A stretch of 8,149 nt of DNA from Clostridiales bacterium (GTDB taxonomy: Bacteria; Bacillota; Clostridia; Christensenellales; Borkfalkiaceae). The position numbers and the translations under genes were made by a program. The stretch spans positions 3,055 through 11,203 of the forward strand of contig DOCD01000052.1 in NCBI GenBank assembly GCA_003503945.1, in the 5' to 3' direction. Shown piece after piece: positions 6,680-8,149 of the stretch (its first letter is position 1; each line of letters starts with the position of its first letter). Below the pieces are notes generated by a model, which did no database searches, was not told where the DNA came from, and was given only the letters and a program-made list of their open reading frames with translations.

Positions 6680-7042
6680 ATGAAAAAAAATCAGTCGGTT
6701 GAAGACTATCTCGAATGTATCCTGCTTTTATCGCGGGAAAGCGAGTTCGTGCACCGCGTGGACGTGGCGCGTAAAATCGGCGTTTCGCAGCCGGCAGTGC
6801 AAAAGGCGATAAAAATTTTGCAGTCGGGCGGATTTGTGGAGTGCGACGGTTTGCATATCTACCTTACCAAAAGCGGCTTAGACTATGCGGAAAAGGTGTA
6901 CGAAAGGCACTGCACGCTTGAAAAGTTTTTGGTTTTTTTGGGCGTGAACGGCGCGGACGCGGAAACCGACGCTTGCGAAATAGAGCACGTAATATCCGAC
7001 GCGACCTTTGCTGCGATAAAAAAATTCGTATCGGAAAAATAA
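6680..7042 (+). CDS. DtxR/MntR-family metal-dependent transcriptional regulator
   Basis: This is a predicted DNA-binding repressor that responds to Mn(II) or Fe(II). The product has 120 aa: a winged helix-turn-helix (about 6-65, with SVEDYLE, VDVARKIGVSQPAVQKAIKIL and a wing) followed by the metal-binding dimerisation domain. Candidate ligands are D9, E12, H77, C99, E102 and H103. The Asp near the N-terminus resembles MntR, while the Cys at 99 (DACEIEHVIS) resembles DtxR/IdeR, so metal preference cannot be assigned. There is no C-terminal SH3-like domain, and the protein is shorter than B. subtilis MntR. ATG 6680 is chosen because AAAGGGG (6666-6672) sits 7 nt upstream. The frame is open back to an ATG at 6614 inside prfA, but that extension has no family similarity. 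It lies 22 nt after prfA and ends in a strong terminator. Confidence 0.9.
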   Translation: MKKNQSVEDYLECILLLSRESEFVHRVDVARKIGVSQPAVQKAIKILQSGGFVECDGLHIYLTKSGLDYAEKVYERHCTLEKFLVFLGVNGADAETDACEIEHVISDATFAAIKKFVSEK

Positions 7043-7076
7043 AAAACGGAAACGCAAATTTGCGTTTCCGTTTTTT
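7041..7076. terminator. Strong bidirectional terminator
   Basis: A perfect 36-nt palindrome with arms AAAAAACGGAAACGCAAA (7041-7058) and its complement (7059-7076). The six A and six T at the ends supply a U-tract in either direction. It ends the prfA-dtxR transcript (plus) and the xre transcript (minus), whose stop codon is 7 nt away. It overlaps the last two bases of the dtxR stop codon. Confidence 0.92.
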
Positions 7077-7082
7077 AATGTG

Positions 7083-7283
7083 TTAATCTTCGACGTATTC
7101 GATAATGTCTTCTACTTTGCAATGCAGTATTTTACAAAAATCGTCTAACTTAGTAGTCGTTATTGCTTTCCCCTTCCGTATTCTGTCAATAGTTCCACTA
7201 CTTATATTAAAATTATTTATAAGCGAATAAGTGGATTCACGTTTTTCTTTCAAGGTTTTCCAAAAAGGAGTATAACTAATCAT
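7083..7283 (-). CDS. Small XRE/HTH_26-type DNA-binding regulator
   Basis: A 66-aa single-domain Cro/C1-type protein. It matches the HTH_26 pattern of short regulators: an N-terminal ISYTPFWKTLKEKR helix, the helix-turn-helix at about 18-38 (YSLINNFNISSGTIDRIRKGK, recognition helix SSGTIDRIRK), and the terminal ILHCKVEDIIEYVED. Proteins of this type commonly repress their own promoter and a neighbouring gene. Here the promoter is back to back with that of the 130-aa gene, with a palindrome across both -35 boxes, so control of both genes is likely (inference). There is no Shine-Dalgarno. The -10 box ends six bases before the ATG, so the mRNA is predicted to be leaderless. Base composition is visibly more AT-rich than the prfA block, suggesting acquisition. 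It could instead be an antitoxin, but the partner is not a known toxin. Confidence 0.85.
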   Translation of the reverse strand: MISYTPFWKTLKEKRESTYSLINNFNISSGTIDRIRKGKAITTTKLDDFCKILHCKVEDIIEYVED

Positions 7284-7289
7284 ATTTTT

Positions 7290-7318
7290 ATTATATCATA
7301 TAGTCAAATATTTGACAA
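7290..7318 (-). promoter_or_regulatory. xre promoter, predicted to give a leaderless mRNA
   Basis: On the minus strand, TTGTCA (7318-7313), a 17-nt spacer and TATAAT (7295-7290) lie six bases before the ATG whose A is at 7283. The predicted +1 is that A. The -35 box overlaps the -35 of the divergent plus-strand promoter base for base. Confidence 0.75.
7303..7316. promoter_or_regulatory. Palindromic operator candidate across both divergent -35 boxes
   Basis: GTCAAATATTTGAC is a perfect 14-bp palindrome. It overlaps the -35 of the xre promoter (7313-7318) and the -35 of the plus-strand promoter (7312-7317). A dimeric XRE protein bound here would block both promoters at once. That role is inferred from position and symmetry. 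Confidence 0.6.
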
Positions 7319-7340
7319 TAGCTACCATAATAGCTATAAT
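7312..7340 (+). promoter_or_regulatory. Consensus promoter of the 130-aa protein gene
   Basis: TTGACA (7312-7317) and TATAAT (7335-7340) are perfect hexamers 17 nt apart. The predicted start is near 7347, giving a leader of about 32 nt with a proper AAGGAG at 7364-7369. A promoter this strong that shares its -35 with a regulator's promoter suggests the gene is normally held repressed. Confidence 0.85.
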
Positions 7341-7359
7341 ATAACTACAATAATAGCCA
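7317..7359 (+). repeat. Three AATAGCYA direct repeats in the control region
   Basis: AATAGCTA at 7317, AATAGCTA at 7329 and AATAGCCA at 7352 are spaced 12 and 23 nt apart, about one and two helical turns. They flank or overlap the -10 box and the start region of the plus-strand promoter. They may be secondary operators for the neighbouring HTH protein; AT-rich composition makes chance repeats possible. Confidence 0.4.
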
Positions 7360-7378
7360 TATTAAGGAGTAAACACAA

Positions 7379-7771
7379 ATGGGCAAATTTTTAGACGAGT
7401 ACAAGAAAGAGCTTGATAACGAAAGTATGCAATTTATGTTTTTATGCAGTAAAAGCGACTTGCATATGCTGGTTGAGGGTTATAAAAAAAAGTGCAATTT
7501 GCCGGAGCTTGCAAGGTTGGGCGCGCTGACGCTTGTTTTCGGGTACAAGCGGCTGTTTATGAAAATTTGCGCTAATGTGGAAAAATATTCAAACGAATTT
7601 TTAGAGCTGATAAAAGCTACGGAAAATAATTTTGCATTGTTGGAAAACTGGGTTATACAATTTATCTCGAAGATAAGGGACGACGAAGCAAGGAAACTTT
7701 TGGAGGAGTTCTGGCAACAGCGCAAAACCGAATTCGATTTACAAAATTTTACGATAAGTCAGCTGATTTAG
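7379..7771 (+). CDS. Unrecognised 130-aa helical protein, divergent from the xre gene
   Basis: I do not recognise this family. The product is rich in Lys, Glu, Leu and Phe and appears almost entirely alpha-helical. It has no signal peptide and no clear membrane segment; the most hydrophobic stretch, about 42-63 (LPELARLGALTLVFGYKRLF), looks amphipathic. It has three cysteines (C23, C39, C64) in no metal-binding pattern. The C-terminal third contains DDEARKLLEEFWQQRK, a probable long helix. ATG 7379 is supported by AAGGAG (7364-7369) 9 nt upstream and a consensus promoter. The gene is more AT-rich than prfA or prmC. It is divergent from a small XRE regulator with an overlapping control region, and a dispersed repeat starts six bases after its stop codon. 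A cytoplasmic effector of a small regulated module is possible; no function is assigned. Confidence 0.8.
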   Translation: MGKFLDEYKKELDNESMQFMFLCSKSDLHMLVEGYKKKCNLPELARLGALTLVFGYKRLFMKICANVEKYSNEFLELIKATENNFALLENWVIQFISKIRDDEARKLLEEFWQQRKTEFDLQNFTISQLI

Positions 7772-7776
7772 TTGTA

Positions 7777-7844
7777 CCTCATCAGTCTTTGCCTGCACGG
7801 CAAAGACAGCTTCCCCATAGGGGAAGCCTATAATAGGGTAAAGC
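7777..7844. repeat. Dispersed intergenic repeat, short copy
   Basis: This matches the outer arms of the element at 1324-1509. Two hairpins can form: GTCTTTGCC (7785-7793) with GGCAAAGAC (7799-7807), and GCTTCCCC (7809-7816) with GGGGAAGC (7820-7827). In the first hairpin the second base pair is T-A here and G-C in the long copy, a compensatory change. The element starts six bases after the stop codon of the 130-aa gene and could act as a 3' stabiliser or weak terminator. Confidence 0.75.
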
Positions 7845-7851
7845 GAAAAAG

Positions 7852-7878
7852 TTTTGCGCGAAGAAAAAGCGCGCAAAA
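7852..7878. repeat. Short inverted repeat
   Basis: TTTTGCGCG (7852-7860) pairs perfectly with CGCGCAAAA (7870-7878) around a 9-nt purine loop. The T- and A-rich ends leave open a minor terminator role. It lies in the non-coding stretch between the 130-aa gene and the ATPase. Confidence 0.5.
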
Positions 7879-7880
7879 AG

Positions 7881-7905
7881 ATTTCTCGACGATGCTCGAA
7901 ATGAC
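7881..7905. repeat. Partial palindrome resembling a common dispersed bacterial repeat
   Basis: The stretch ATTTCTCGA ... TCGAAATGAC is a near-palindrome of a type I recall as dispersed in many bacterial genomes. Only one copy is visible here, so repeat status rests on memory and not on this window. The rest of 7906-7995 is purine-rich with no supported feature. Confidence 0.35.
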
Positions 7906-7995
7906 AAAGAGGCGTTAAATGAGGGGACAGGAGGAGGGGAGCCAGAGGTTTAAAATCGGGCATAAGTTAAGGACAGGCAGAATAGAAATAAATAT

Positions 7996-8149
7996 ATGCA
8001 AAATTTCTGTTTTACCGATACGGCGACTACGCTTAAAAATTTAAAAACCACAAAGGACGGGCTGTCCTCCGAAGAGGCCGCGGCAAGGCTGCAAACTTAC
8101 GGCAAAAACGAGCTTGAAAAGGGCAAAAAGACGGGAATTGTCAAGCTGT
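7996..8149 (+). CDS. P-type cation-transporting ATPase, N-terminal fragment (runs off the window)
   Basis: Only 51 codons are present. They match the cation-ATPase N-terminal domain: a helix TATTLKNLKTTKDGLSSEEA followed by AARLQTYGKNELEKGKK (GLSxxEAxxRLxxYGxNEL pattern), as in P2-type Ca2+ or related cation pumps. The catalytic DKTGT and transmembrane regions lie beyond the window, so ion specificity cannot be judged. ATG 7996 is chosen because an in-frame TAA lies upstream at 7963-7965 with no other ATG between, and the domain aligns from the first residues. No Shine-Dalgarno is at normal distance (AAGGA is over 20 nt away) and no convincing promoter was found. The upstream metal regulator at 6680, beyond the AT-rich module, could be related to this transporter (inference). 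Confidence 0.85.
   Translation, partial: MQNFCFTDTATTLKNLKTTKDGLSSEEAAARLQTYGKNELEKGKKTGIVKL

Noticed and set aside
7083..7771. Toxin-antitoxin call for the xre and 130-aa pair
   Set aside because: The genes are divergent, not a tandem pair, and the 130-aa protein shows no known toxin motif. Kept only as a possibility within the module finding.
7480..7963. Two minus-strand ORFs (7480-7725 and 7739-7963)
   Set aside because: The first is antisense to the 130-aa gene. The second is built from the dispersed repeats and has no RBS or recognisable domain.
7919..8046. Small plus-strand ORF starting at ATG 7919
   Set aside because: It overlaps the clear ATPase N-terminus in another frame and encodes a low-complexity basic and purine-derived peptide.
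1..8149. CRISPR array, tRNA, rRNA or insertion-sequence transposase
   Set aside because: No regularly spaced direct repeats, no recognisable tRNA or rRNA sequence, and no transposase-like frame were seen.

Overview
The window looks like a chromosomal segment from an anaerobic Firmicute of class Clostridia, possibly a gut lineage. This is inferred from the gene order rpmE / DUF1385-prmC / prfA, a BspA-type leucine-rich-repeat lipoprotein, four-cysteine L31, sigma-A-type promoters that are close to consensus, and small dispersed hairpin repeats at gene ends. No 16S or other decisive marker is present, so the lineage is not fixed.

Layout. Positions 1-43 hold the terminator of an upstream gene. 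A strong promoter (47-75) then drives a surface lipoprotein (113-1279) made of a lipobox, a short collagen-like Gly-X-Y stalk and eight exact 23-residue LRR_5 repeats. A structured, repeat-rich convergent intergenic region (1280-1502) separates it from a minus-strand cardiolipin synthase (1503-3032). The synthase promoter places the predicted +1 exactly on the A of ATG.

Divergent from it is a translation block. rpmE (3213-3416) is followed by one long ORF (3539-5383) that joins a DUF1385/YqhQ membrane protein to the release-factor methyltransferase PrmC. Then come prfA (5578-6657), whose product RF1 is the PrmC substrate, and a DtxR/MntR-type metal regulator (6680-7042). Two 52-nt copies of a palindromic repeat bracket the fusion gene. 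The copies differ at only two positions, and those two positions pair with each other.

From 7041 the sequence becomes visibly more AT-rich. A perfect bidirectional terminator is followed by a small divergent module: a 66-aa XRE/HTH_26 regulator (minus, 7083-7283) and an unrecognised 130-aa helical protein (plus, 7379-7771). They share a compact control region in which the two -35 boxes overlap on opposite strands inside a 14-bp palindrome. This module is the best candidate in the window for something undescribed. After it come more dispersed repeats, and from 7996 the start of a P-type cation-transporting ATPase, cut by the window end.

How the genes fit together. PrmC methylates the GGQ glutamine of RF1, so the fusion gene and prfA form a functional pair, with the methyltransferase apparently tethered to the membrane. 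The metal regulator next to prfA and the cation ATPase beyond the AT-rich module may once have been direct neighbours (inference). Several genes (cls, xre, prfA, the ATPase) lack a well-placed Shine-Dalgarno sequence, and for cls and xre the promoter geometry predicts leaderless mRNA.
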